Assembly (NCBI GenBank): GCA_019510125.1
Contig: JAEKKX010000013.1
Coordinates: forward strand, 102,183 to 166,182
DNA length: 64,000 nucleotides
Direction of reading: 5' to 3'
Source of the DNA: Lysobacterales bacterium
GTDB taxonomy: Bacteria; Pseudomonadota; Gammaproteobacteria; Xanthomonadales; Xanthomonadaceae
This document shows positions 35,253 to 42,870 of this stretch, one piece after another. Both the position numbers and the translations under genes were made by a program. A model generated the notes under the pieces. The model saw only the letters and a program-made list of their open reading frames with translations. It did no database searches and was not told the origin of the DNA. Numbering within the stretch: position 1 is the first letter of the stretch; each line of letters opens with the position of its first letter.

Positions 35253-38145
35253 GGAACGCGGCGACGGTGATCGCCACGCGCACCGGATCGTGGTCGGAGA
35301 TGCGGGTCGGGACGCCGGCCACGCCGTAGTTCAGCACGCTGAAGTCGGCGTCGATGCGGGCGTGCTCGACCTTGATGTCGGCCGCGTCCATCACCACGGC
35401 TTCGTTGAGCAGCGCATGGTCGAGGGTCTGCGCGCTGCCGTCGAAGGTGTAGGAGTAGCGTTCGGCCGGGTCGAGGGTGAACAGGGCGCCGTCGACCAGC
35501 GGGGTGGTGATCGGGCTCGGCAGCCAGGTGATGACCTGGTCCTCGGCCACTTCGTCGCCGCGGACGATGCCCATCACGTCGACGTAGCCGTCGCTGAACT
35601 GGTAGGCGTTGAAGTCGCCCAGCAGCACGATGTGCTCGGCCGGGTTGGCGGTCTGGATCGAGTGCACCAGGTTCGCCAGGAACACCGCCTGCTGGCCGCG
35701 CTTGTTGCGCACGCGGTCGCCTTCGGTGGCCCAGCCGTTGCTGCCCGGCGTGGTGTCGTCGAGGCCGTTGAGCGAACGCAGGTGGTTGATGATGACCGTG
35801 ATCGGGTAGCTGGCGCCGTTGTCGTGGTGGACGAGCGCGCGCAGCAGCAGCGGCGGGCGGTCGTTGAGCAGGCTGGTGCTGTTGTTCGGGTTCGTGAAGA
35901 CGGTGTTCTTGCCGTACTGGGTGACCTCCAGCACTTCGACGCGCTCGGTGGTGCCGACGGCCTTGGTGTTGACCAGGTAGGCGACGTTGATGCCGCCGAC
36001 GTCGTTGCCCTGCACCAGGTACGGCACGTAGATCGGGGCGCTGGGGCAGGTGCTGTTGATGCGGTCGGCGAGCAGGCCGATGACGCGCAGGTTCTCGACT
36101 TCCACCAGGCCCAGGATGTCCGGGGTCTTGAGGTAGTTGCAGATCGCCAGGCTGGCCTTGGTCAGGCGCTTGTCGACGGCGGCGGCGGTCAGGGTGGTGG
36201 CGCCGTTGCTGTCGTTGACCTCGTCGAAGAAGCGCTGCAGGTTGAAGCCGGCGACGGTGACGTCGTCGTAGCGGGCGTCGGAGACCGGGGTCGGGGTCTT
36301 GCCGCCGGTGACGGTGCCCGAGCCCACGTCGGGCAGCAGCGCCCAGACGCCGGAGAAGTAGTCCATCACGCCGGTCATGTTGGCGATCTGGGCGTCGACC
36401 TCGGGGGTCAGCGAGCTGGCGCCGACCTGGCCGCGGCTGCGGACCATGATGCGCTCGGCGTTGTGGTCGAAGCGCGGCGGGTTCTTGCCGGCCGGGATCG
36501 GGAACAGGTCGAGCACGTCGATGCCCGGCTCGCGGAACGGACGGGCGACGCCGTCGAGCACGATCTGGAACACGCCGGTGGTGCTGGACGTGGCGCTGGA
36601 CTCGGTGATGTTGCCGTCGGTCGGCGCGACCACGCGGCCGGCGGCCACGGTGACGCGCATGCCCTCGAACTTCTCGGCGGTGCCCGGGGTGGCGCCGGGG
36701 CCGAAGTCGGCGGTGGTCAGCACGACCGGCGCCGGCAGCGGGTTGCCGCTGCTCAACTGGACGACGGTCGGCGACACCAGCTCGGTGATCGAGAGCTGGT
36801 TGAGGTTGCTGGTCGGGGTGAATTCGCTGACCGTCGCGGTCACGCGCACGCGGTTGCCCACGGCGGCCGCGGCCGGCGGCGCGGTCGAAGTGAAGACGAA
36901 GATGCCTTCCGAGGTGTTCGGATCGGCGTCGGCCTCCGCGTCGGGCGCCTGCAGGAAGAAGCCGTTGTTGAACTTCAGCGCGGTGACGATGCCCTCGGTG
37001 ACGACCACGCCCCCGTTGAGCGGCGACAGCAGGCCGTTGCCCTGGATGTCGTGGATCGGCACGACGTTGACGTCGTCGTTGAGGATCGTGCCGAGGCCCT
37101 GGCCGTCGGCGATGTTGGCGCCGGTCGCCGAGACGATGTTGAGGAAGAACGTTTCGTCCGGTTCGGTCGTGGTGTCGCCGATCACGTTCACGGTGACGGT
37201 GGCGGAGGTCGAACCTTGCGGGATGACGACGGTGCCGCTGGCGGCGACGTAGTCGCTGCCGGCGGTGGCGGTGCCGTCGGCGGTGGCGTACTGGATGGCC
37301 ACGCCGCCGACGCCGGCCGGCTGGCTGAGGCCGAAGCCGAAGGTGAACGCGGTGGTGCCGCTGTTGCCTTCGGCGGCGCTGACGTCGTTGACCGCCAGCG
37401 CGGGCGTGGCCGAGCCGGTGGTGGTCAGCGAGAAGTCGTCGACCGCCAGGCCGTCGTCCGCGCCGGAGGCGTCGATGTCGGCCCAGCGGATGCAGAAGCT
37501 CGCGCCGTTGGCGATCGCCAGGCCGGTGATGCTGCCGCTGATCGCGGTGCGGTTGGCGGCGGCGTTGCCGTCCTTCGCGCCGGTGGTGGTGGTGTTCGGG
37601 GTCGTGAAGCTGAGCGCCGCGACGTCGGTCCAGGTGCCGGTCGTCACCGAGGTGGCGTCGAGGCTGTACTGGAAGTTCAGGCTGTCGGTGCGCGCGGCGG
37701 TGCCCAGGCGCCACTGCTCGCCGGTGTAGGCGATGTCGAGGCTGCTCAGGGTCGTGGCGGTGTTGTTGGTGAAGCAGGCGCCGAAGTTCGGGATCAGCGT
37801 GCCGCTGCGCAGGGAGCCGAACGCGCGTTCGGTGCTGCCGGCCGAGCCGTAGCTGTAGGTGTCGCCGGTGGTGCTGGCGCCGGTGTCGACGGCGTACTGC
37901 TCGTTGTCGCGCGCGCCGCCGCCGGTTTCGTTCAGTTGCCAGCCCGTGGGCAGCGCGGTGTTCGTCGTCGAGCCCGCGGTGTTCGACAGCGTGTCGAAGT
38001 TCTGCGTGTACGTCCCGCCGGTGAGGCTGACGTTCTGCGCGAGGGCGGGCGCGCCGATGCCGCAGAGCAGCAGGATCGGCAGCGAACGACGGATGAGATG
38101 CGACAAGAAACCGGCCCCACGCCGGCAGCCTGACAGACGAAGCAT
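32884..38145 (-). CDS. Giant ExeM/NucH-type extracellular nuclease with repeats
   Basis: 1753 residues from ATG 38145, with a GGGGGA ribosome site; longer ORF-track starts cross the kynA region. Signal peptide 1-36 (ends APALA-QN). After an N-terminal beta-rich domain come a Calx-beta repeat (about 245-345, AEGNSGTTAFTFGFGLSQPA ... EPDETFFLNI) and the ExeM-like region. The endonuclease/exonuclease/phosphatase domain follows with VEVENL, TVIINHLRS, LLGDFNAY and a final SDHDPVR. About residues 965-1753 are six repeats of about 130 residues, each with a FDALVSPxxTAPAxWTC-like core. ExeM homologues degrade extracellular DNA after type II secretion. No C-terminal anchor is visible. Confidence 0.88.
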   Translation of the reverse strand: MLRLSGCRRGAGFLSHLIRRSLPILLLCGIGAPALAQNVSLTGGTYTQNFDTLSNTAGSTTNTALPTGWQLNETGGGARDNEQYAVDTGASTTGDTYSYGSAGSTERAFGSLRSGTLIPNFGACFTNNTATTLSSLDIAYTGEQWRLGTAARTDSLNFQYSLDATSVTTGTWTDVAALSFTTPNTTTTGAKDGNAAANRTAISGSITGLAIANGASFCIRWADIDASGADDGLAVDDFSLTTTGSATPALAVNDVSAAEGNSGTTAFTFGFGLSQPAGVGGVAIQYATADGTATAGSDYVAASGTVVIPQGSTSATVTVNVIGDTTTEPDETFFLNIVSATGANIADGQGLGTILNDDVNVVPIHDIQGNGLLSPLNGGVVVTEGIVTALKFNNGFFLQAPDAEADADPNTSEGIFVFTSTAPPAAAAVGNRVRVTATVSEFTPTSNLNQLSITELVSPTVVQLSSGNPLPAPVVLTTADFGPGATPGTAEKFEGMRVTVAAGRVVAPTDGNITESSATSSTTGVFQIVLDGVARPFREPGIDVLDLFPIPAGKNPPRFDHNAERIMVRSRGQVGASSLTPEVDAQIANMTGVMDYFSGVWALLPDVGSGTVTGGKTPTPVSDARYDDVTVAGFNLQRFFDEVNDSNGATTLTAAAVDKRLTKASLAICNYLKTPDILGLVEVENLRVIGLLADRINSTCPSAPIYVPYLVQGNDVGGINVAYLVNTKAVGTTERVEVLEVTQYGKNTVFTNPNNSTSLLNDRPPLLLRALVHHDNGASYPITVIINHLRSLNGLDDTTPGSNGWATEGDRVRNKRGQQAVFLANLVHSIQTANPAEHIVLLGDFNAYQFSDGYVDVMGIVRGDEVAEDQVITWLPSPITTPLVDGALFTLDPAERYSYTFDGSAQTLDHALLNEAVVMDAADIKVEHARIDADFSVLNYGVAGVPTRISDHDPVRVAITVAAFRSADLSVVTSVTPAFPRLDQTVRFSARVLNLGPSVAGASSIVLVFNALVNPAITAPSGWTCDAPVQAGGNTTVTCTTPSLDTNFAMVFAADIVVDASLANRTLRMDATTASVTTDPANANNQSSVSVDTFANANLGIQATAAVGTINAGDDANFTVNVFNMGIDRAVFASTAFVFDALVSPVVTAPADWTCAAPVQDATTTTVTCTTPSFVAGAEFAIRVPTGASVESERTLNLAAAITSQIPDDVPGNNTSNASVTIKVYADLSMTLSPGPGSVYPGQNVHFDAMVSHNGHVTIGGAVATFGFDAVITPTVTAPAGWTCAAPVQTASTTTVTCNSTGLAAGTVDQFGLDFVPDASLTNRPVVVTASISAPVTDFSLSNNQATAVVSVTEFPADLGASVTAVTPAVVVGQTVSFTASVSNAGPGSSSSPLAIFTFDALVSPVFTAPADWFCDVPTQNGASTSVVCFGNVLAAEQSAAFSVSFEATPSLAGTTVSLTLDTNASSTDQNSENNSATAQASIDGNADLSATAAAAVANVPVGGTAAYTASVANAGPAPAGAVSLTLGFDALVSPITTAPAGWTCGTPTQTAGATSVVCTTASLAAGANAAFATSFPATAALAGRTVRMTATVASASPDAATGNNSASATVSIAAPTLDADLSVRMIGRSERAGVFMLAVHNAGPASAAAPVVTVTGNLLPRNVSIVPASGWTCTSAAVGTGFRFVCTASGPMAAGADAYFGLALAGRGPQTVTVTANVTSTTPDPNTANNTAVRTLVGAGLPDMCRHRYCRR

Positions 38146-38373
38146 GGTGATCCCCCGATCCAGATTGAGCCCCGCGGCGGTGCGCGGGGTCGACGATTGT
38201 GACCGAAATTGTGACGGTTGTGGGTTGCAGTCCGATGACCGGCCGGGCGGGGCGCGCCGGGGCCGTCGGCGGGGCGGCGCTGTAACGCGATGTTCGACGC
38301 CGATGTCGCGGTTCCCGCAACACGTCGCGGCGGGCGGCGGGCGTTCCATACGCTGCTGCGCTACTCTGTACGG
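38146..38373. promoter_or_regulatory. Divergent control region between nuclease gene and kynA
   Basis: Holds two direct copies of ATTGTGAC at 38196-38203 and 38208-38215 (12-bp period, one helical turn) and a hairpin CCCCGCG ... CGCGGGG at 38170-38189 nearer the nuclease gene. The direct repeats could be a binding site on the same helix face. No convincing -10 or -35 could be fixed. Confidence 0.4.
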
Positions 38374-39234
38374 ATGACGCTCGAACGCAACGAACGCCCC
38401 CTCGAGGCGGGCATCCACACCGACCTCGCCGGCCGGATGACCTATGGCGGGTACCTGCACCTGGACCGGCTGCTCGCCGCCCAGCATCCGCTGTCCGACC
38501 CGCCGCACCACGACGAGATGCTGTTCATCGTCCAGCACCAGGTGGCGGAGCTGTGGATGAAGCTGCTGGTCCACGAACTGAGCGCCGCGGTCGACCACCT
38601 GCGCCACGACCGCGTGTGGCAGTTCGGCAAGGTCGCCGCCCGCTGCAAGCGGGTGCAGGAACAGCTCACCTCGATGTGGGCCGTGCTGGAGACGCTCACG
38701 CCGTCTGAATACATGGAATTCCGCGACGTGCTCGGCCCGTCGTCCGGGTTCCAGTCGCTGCAGTACCGGACCATCGAATTCCTGATGGGCAACAAGAACG
38801 CGGCGATGCTGCGGGTGTTCGACTACGACCCCGACGCGCAGGCGGGACTGCGCGCGGTGCTCGAGGCGCCGAGCCTGTACGACGAATTCCTGCGCTACCT
38901 CGCGCGCTGGGGCCACGCGGTGCCGGCCGGACACGTCGAACGCGACTGGACCCGGGCCCACGTGTCCGACCCGGCGCTGCTGCCGGTGTTCGAGCGCATC
39001 TACGAGGACACCGGCACGTACTGGCGCGAATACGCGCTGTGCGAGGACCTGGTCGACCTGGAGACGCAGTTCCAGATCTGGCGGTTCCGCCACCTGCGCA
39101 CGGTGATGCGCGTGATCGGCTTCAAGCGCGGCACCGGCGGCTCCAGCGGCGCGGGTTTCCTGAAGCAGGCGCTGGACCTGACCTTCTTTCCGGAGCTGTT
39201 CGAAGTGCGTTCGAGCATCGGCCCGGGGCGCTGA
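38374..39234 (+). CDS. kynA: Tryptophan 2,3-dioxygenase
   Basis: 286 residues from ATG 38374, typical length for bacterial TDO. Family sequences: [20 protein letters not shown] near 22-41, [19 protein letters not shown] about 48-66 (substrate pocket His and the FIVxHQxxELW signature), [20 protein letters not shown] about 127-146, and [21 protein letters not shown] about 235-255 with the haem-ligand His region. It opens the indole ring of L-tryptophan to N-formylkynurenine, the first step of kynurenine breakdown. The other kyn genes are not in this window. Confidence 0.96.
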   Translation: MTLERNERPLEAGIHTDLAGRMTYGGYLHLDRLLAAQHPLSDPPHHDEMLFIVQHQVAELWMKLLVHELSAAVDHLRHDRVWQFGKVAARCKRVQEQLTSMWAVLETLTPSEYMEFRDVLGPSSGFQSLQYRTIEFLMGNKNAAMLRVFDYDPDAQAGLRAVLEAPSLYDEFLRYLARWGHAVPAGHVERDWTRAHVSDPALLPVFERIYEDTGTYWREYALCEDLVDLETQFQIWRFRHLRTVMRVIGFKRGTGGSSGAGFLKQALDLTFFPELFEVRSSIGPGR

Positions 39235-39241
39235 GCGGCGG

Positions 39242-39889
39242 ATGGACGCGGTCCCGCTGCCGCCCCTCGCGCAGGGCCTGGCCTGGACCGCGGCCCTGGC
39301 GACCCTGGCGTGGTCGGCGCGGCGGCTGCCCTGGTACAAGGTGCGCGGCGACGAGGAAGCGCTGCGCGTGCTGCTGCTGGCGACCGCCGCGCTCGCCGCG
39401 ATGCGCTGGTTCAATACCGATGCCCTGCAGGGCGTGAGCCTGCATTTCATCGGCGCGACCGCGGCCACGCTGATGTTCGGGCCGCGCTTCGCGCTGTGGG
39501 CGATGGCGGCGGTCAGCGCAGCCGCGCTCGGCATGGGCAGCGCGTGGCAGGGCTGGGCGGCGGATTTCCTGGTCTGCGGCGCACTGCCGGCGCTGACCAC
39601 CGAAGCCGTCGGCCGCTTCATCGAATCGCGCCTGCCGCAGAACCCGCTCATCTATGTCTGGGTGCGCGGGTTCCTGGGCGGCGCGCTGGCGATCGCCGCC
39701 TCGAACCTGTCCAAGGCCGCGGTGTCGGTCTGGCTGGACGACCCGGCCGCGGCCGCCTATCTCGCGGCCACGCCGCCGATGATGTTCGGCGAGGGTTTCT
39801 TCTGCGGCGGCGCGATGGCCCTGATCGTGGTGTATCGCCCGCAGTGGTGCGCCAGCTTCGACGACGCCCGCTACCTGCGACCGCGCTGA
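39242..39889 (+). CDS. Integral membrane protein of the ECF-permease-like COG3235 family
   Basis: 215 residues with about six hydrophobic segments (for example LHFIGATAATLMFGPRFALWAMAAVSAAALG). Resembles predicted membrane proteins annotated as energy-coupling-factor (CbiM-like) transporter components. No ATPase or partner subunit is nearby, so transport activity is only a family-level guess. It starts 7 bp after kynA and is probably co-transcribed with it. Confidence 0.72.
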   Translation: MDAVPLPPLAQGLAWTAALATLAWSARRLPWYKVRGDEEALRVLLLATAALAAMRWFNTDALQGVSLHFIGATAATLMFGPRFALWAMAAVSAAALGMGSAWQGWAADFLVCGALPALTTEAVGRFIESRLPQNPLIYVWVRGFLGGALAIAASNLSKAAVSVWLDDPAAAAYLAATPPMMFGEGFFCGGAMALIVVYRPQWCASFDDARYLRPR

Positions 39890-40097
39890 AGCGCGCGCGG
39901 CCTTGCCGAATGCGGCGATTCGCCGGCGCCGCCGGTCCGGGGCCCCGCGGAAAGGGCATGCTGCGGCGGAGCCCCGCTTGTTGCGGCGCAGCATCGGCGC
40001 CGGTTTGACGCATGGGGGCGGGTCGGTCATCCTCCGGCGGCCCGCAGCGCCGCGCGGCATCTGATTCCCGTTTCCATCGCCAGAAGAGAGAAACCGC

Positions 40098-41603
40098 ATG
40101 AGCGGAGCCCCCGTGACCGACGACCGAACCCCGGCCATCCCCGAATTTCCGCAGGTGATGGGGCATCCCCGTCCGCTGTGGATGCTGTTCATGTCGGAGT
40201 TCTGGGAACGCTTCGCGTTCTACGGCATCCGCTGGGCGCTCGTGCTGTACATCGTGGCCCAGTTCCACAACGGCGACGCGGCGGGCCAGGCGCCCGCGGG
40301 CCTGATCTACGGCTCGTACCTGGCGCTGGTCTACGCCGGCGCGATCTTCGGCGGCTACGTCGCCGACCGCTTCATCGGTTACCAGCGTTCGATCCTGATC
40401 GGCGCGGTGATCATGGCCATCGGCCTGTTCCTGGTCAGCATCCCGAACCAGGACGTCTTCAAGCTCGGCCTGGCGACGATCGTGGTCGGCAACGGCCTGT
40501 TCAAGCCGATCATCTCCACCGTCGTCGGCAAGCTCTACGCCCCGGGCGACGGCCGCCGCGACTCGGGCTTCACCATCTTCTACATGGGCATCAACGCCGG
40601 TGCGTTCATCGCGCCGATCCTGACCCAGATCCTCGCCGAGAGGGTGTTCGGCACCGAAACGGTCCCGGCCTACAAGGTCGTGTTCATCTGCGCCGCCATC
40701 GGCATGCTGGTCAGCACCTTCTGGTTCTGGCTCGGCCGCGGCCAGCTCCAGGGCATCGGCGCGCCGCCGGCCGGCGGCGAGAGCCTGGCGCGGGTCGCGA
40801 TCGTCGCCATCGGCGCGGTCTGCGTGGTCCCGGTCGTCTACTTCCTGCTGGCGCTGGGCGCCGAGCGGCTGCAGGTCATCCTGACCGTGATGTTCGTGCT
40901 GCTCGCGGTGATGCTGATGATCGAAGGCATCCGCAGCGGCGCGGTCGCGCGCGACAAGGTGATCGCGATGCTGATCATCTTCGCCTTCAACATCCTGTTC
41001 TGGATGTTCTTCGAGCAGGCGGGCAGCTCGTTCACCTTCCTCGCCGAAAACATCGTCGATCGCAAGCTGGGCGACTGGACCTTCCCGACCGCGTGGTTCC
41101 AGAGCGTGAACTCGGTGGCGATCATCTGCCTGGCCCCGATCATCGCCTGGATCTGGGTGAAGATGGGCAACCGGAACCCGTCGATCCCGCGCAAGTTCGG
41201 CCTCGGCCTGATCTTCAACGGCCTCGCCTTCCTGCTGCTGATGTTCGCGCTGTCGAAGCTGGTCGACCCGGCGTCGATGAAGATCCCGTTCTGGACGCTG
41301 TTCGCGGTCTACTGGATCCAGTCGATCGGCGAGCTGTGCCTGTCGCCGATCGGCCTGTCGATGGTGACCAAGCTCGCGCCGGTCCGCCTGGTCGGCTTCG
41401 GCATGGGCGGCTGGTTCCTCTCGACCGGCATCGGCAACAACCTGTCCGGCATCTTCGCCGGGCATGTCAGCGGCGAGGGCGGCATGACCACCGCGTCGGC
41501 GCTGTCGGGGTACACCTTCGGCTTCTGGTCGCTGATCGGCTTCGGCGTGCTGCTGTTCCTGATCGCCCCGCTGATCCAGAAGCTGATGCACGGCGTGAAG
41601 TAA
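40098..41603 (+). CDS. POT/PTR2-family proton-coupled peptide transporter
   Basis: 501 residues with about 14 hydrophobic helices. The family ExxERFxxYG motif is present near the first helix (EFWERFAFYGIRW, about 34-46), together with GGYVADRFIGYQRSI about 85-99 and the long FYMGINAGAFIAPI signature about 168-181. These MFS proteins import di- and tripeptides with protons. AAGAGAGAAA stands before the ATG. Single gene; 208 bp upstream is noncoding. Confidence 0.93.
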   Translation: MSGAPVTDDRTPAIPEFPQVMGHPRPLWMLFMSEFWERFAFYGIRWALVLYIVAQFHNGDAAGQAPAGLIYGSYLALVYAGAIFGGYVADRFIGYQRSILIGAVIMAIGLFLVSIPNQDVFKLGLATIVVGNGLFKPIISTVVGKLYAPGDGRRDSGFTIFYMGINAGAFIAPILTQILAERVFGTETVPAYKVVFICAAIGMLVSTFWFWLGRGQLQGIGAPPAGGESLARVAIVAIGAVCVVPVVYFLLALGAERLQVILTVMFVLLAVMLMIEGIRSGAVARDKVIAMLIIFAFNILFWMFFEQAGSSFTFLAENIVDRKLGDWTFPTAWFQSVNSVAIICLAPIIAWIWVKMGNRNPSIPRKFGLGLIFNGLAFLLLMFALSKLVDPASMKIPFWTLFAVYWIQSIGELCLSPIGLSMVTKLAPVRLVGFGMGGWFLSTGIGNNLSGIFAGHVSGEGGMTTASALSGYTFGFWSLIGFGVLLFLIAPLIQKLMHGVK

Positions 41604-41735
41604 GCCGACGCCGGCAGGGAACGCGTCGCGGCCCCTGCCGCGGCGCCGCGTCCGGCGCGCCGGGCGCCAGGGACGGGTCCGCATGCGTGCGGGCCGTTCG
41701 TCCGTGAGGCGGGCCGCGCCCGCGAAGGGGGAAGG

Positions 41736-42167
41736 ATGCAGAGGTCGAATCGGCTGCCGCCCTGGTACTGGCTCGTCGCGCTCGCGATGCTGGCCTGGAA
41801 CGGCATGGGGGTGATGGCCTACATCGCCCAGGCCACGATGACGCCCGCGGCGCTCGCCGCGCTGCCCGAGGCCGAGCGCGCGGTGTACGCGGGCATTCCC
41901 GCCTGGGTGACGGCGGCGTTCGCGTTCGCGGTGTTCGGCGGCGCCGGCGGCTGTCTGCTGCTGTTGCTGCGCAGCCGCTGGGCGGTGCCGGTGCTGCTGC
42001 TGTCGCTGGCCGGCGTGATCGCGCAGATGAGCTACGTCGTGGTGATCAGCCGGGGCTACGAAGTCCGCGGCGCCACCGGCATGGTGATGCCGGCGCTGGT
42101 GGTCGCCGGCGCGCTGTTCCTGGTCGGGTTCTCGCGGTTCGCGCGCAGGCGCGGCTGGCTGCGCTGA
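41736..42167 (+). CDS. Four-helix membrane protein of unknown function
   Basis: 143 residues with four predicted membrane spans (WYWLVALAMLAWNGMGVMAYI; VTAAFAFAVFGGAGGCLLLLL; WAVPVLLLSLAGVIAQMSYVV; MVMPALVVAGALFLVGF). No catalytic residues are recognisable. A GGGGGAAGG ribosome site precedes the ATG. It stands between the peptide transporter and the convergent MarR gene. Confidence 0.75.
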   Translation: MQRSNRLPPWYWLVALAMLAWNGMGVMAYIAQATMTPAALAALPEAERAVYAGIPAWVTAAFAFAVFGGAGGCLLLLLRSRWAVPVLLLSLAGVIAQMSYVVVISRGYEVRGATGMVMPALVVAGALFLVGFSRFARRRGWLR

Positions 42168-42183
42168 GCCTCGCCGTGGCGGC

Positions 42184-42771
42184 TCAGCCGCCGTCCAGTT
42201 CGCGCAGGCCCCGTGCGAGCTTTTCGAGCAGCGTTTCGAGCAGCGCCTTCTCGCCCTCGGCGAAGTGCGCGAGCAGCGCCTGCTCGCGCGCCAGCGCCAG
42301 CGGCACCACCTCGTCGTAGATGCCGTAGCCGGTCTCGCTCAGTTCCAGCACCGAGCGGCGGCGGTCCTCGCCGTGGGTGTCGCGCTGCACCAGCCCGCGC
42401 TCCAGCAGCCGCGCCAGCGCACGGCTGACCGCGACCTTGTCCATCGCGGTGCGCTCGGCGACGGCGTTCGCCGACAGGCCCGGTTCACGGCCCAGCACCG
42501 CGATCACCCGCCACTCGGTGATGCCGATGCCGAAACGCGCCATGTAGGTGTCCGCGATGCGCTGGCTGATCCGGTTGCTGACGACGCTCAGCCGATAGGG
42601 CAGGAAATGCTCCAGATCGAGCCGGGCATGGCGGGGGCCATCGTCGGGCGCCGCGTCGGGGATTGCGTCTGGCGTGTCGTCTGGCGTGTCGTCTGGCATG
42701 TCGTCTGGCATGTCGTCTGGCATGTCGTCTGGCATGGCGTCGTGGGTGGCGTCGCTTGCAATTAGTTTCAT
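42184..42771 (-). CDS. MarR-family regulator with a repeat-encoded acidic N-terminal extension
   Basis: 195 residues. The winged-helix core (residues about 48-190) has the MarR recognition helix region (LSANAVAERTAMDKVAVSRALARLLERGLV) and wing (DTHGEDRRRSVLELSETG). The first 45 residues are an extension built from MPDD/TPDD units encoded by 12-bp tandem repeats. ATG 42771 has no ribosome site but follows a good -10 box by 5-6 nt, so a leaderless transcript is plausible; internal Met codons in the repeat are alternatives. Divergent from hppD over a shared palindrome, so it probably controls tyrosine breakdown and itself. Confidence 0.88.
   Translation of the reverse strand: MKLIASDATHDAMPDDMPDDMPDDMPDDTPDDTPDAIPDAAPDDGPRHARLDLEHFLPYRLSVVSNRISQRIADTYMARFGIGITEWRVIAVLGREPGLSANAVAERTAMDKVAVSRALARLLERGLVQRDTHGEDRRRSVLELSETGYGIYDEVVPLALAREQALLAHFAEGEKALLETLLEKLARGLRELDGG
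42667..42736 (-). repeat. 12-bp minisatellite inside the MarR gene
   Basis: About five in-phase copies of GTCGTCTGGCAT or GTCGTCTGGCGT (plus strand) with a degenerate sixth. They encode MPDD or TPDD units on the minus strand. Copy-number change would alter protein length by four residues without a frameshift. Confidence 0.9.
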
Positions 42772-42805
42772 GTGAAACTATATTCCCGGGGCGTATCCGC
42801 GACAA
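42756..42805. promoter_or_regulatory. Back-to-back marR and hppD promoters over a shared palindrome
   Basis: Plus strand (hppD): TTGCAA (42756-42761), 17-bp spacer, TATATT (42779-42784). Minus strand (marR): TTGTCG (complement of 42800-42805), 17-bp spacer, TATAGT (complement of 42777-42782). The palindrome TAGTTTCA-TG-TGAAACTA at 42763-42780 fills the hppD spacer and covers the marR -10 and start codon. A bound dimer would shut both promoters. Confidence 0.75.
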
Positions 42806-42870
42806 GCCTCGCACGTCCTGGGTGTCCGCGATGATCGCGCACCGTCTCGTCCGTCTTCAGGAAGCCCGCC

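Noticed and set aside
32872-38133. 1753-codon plus-strand ORF antisense to the nuclease gene
   Set aside because: High-GC codon shadow: Gly/Arg/Val/Asp-rich, no family motif, no signal or ribosome site. The minus strand carries the recognisable protein.
42667-42736. Possible CRISPR array
   Set aside because: The unit is 12 bp, directly tandem, with no spacers, and lies in frame inside the MarR coding sequence.
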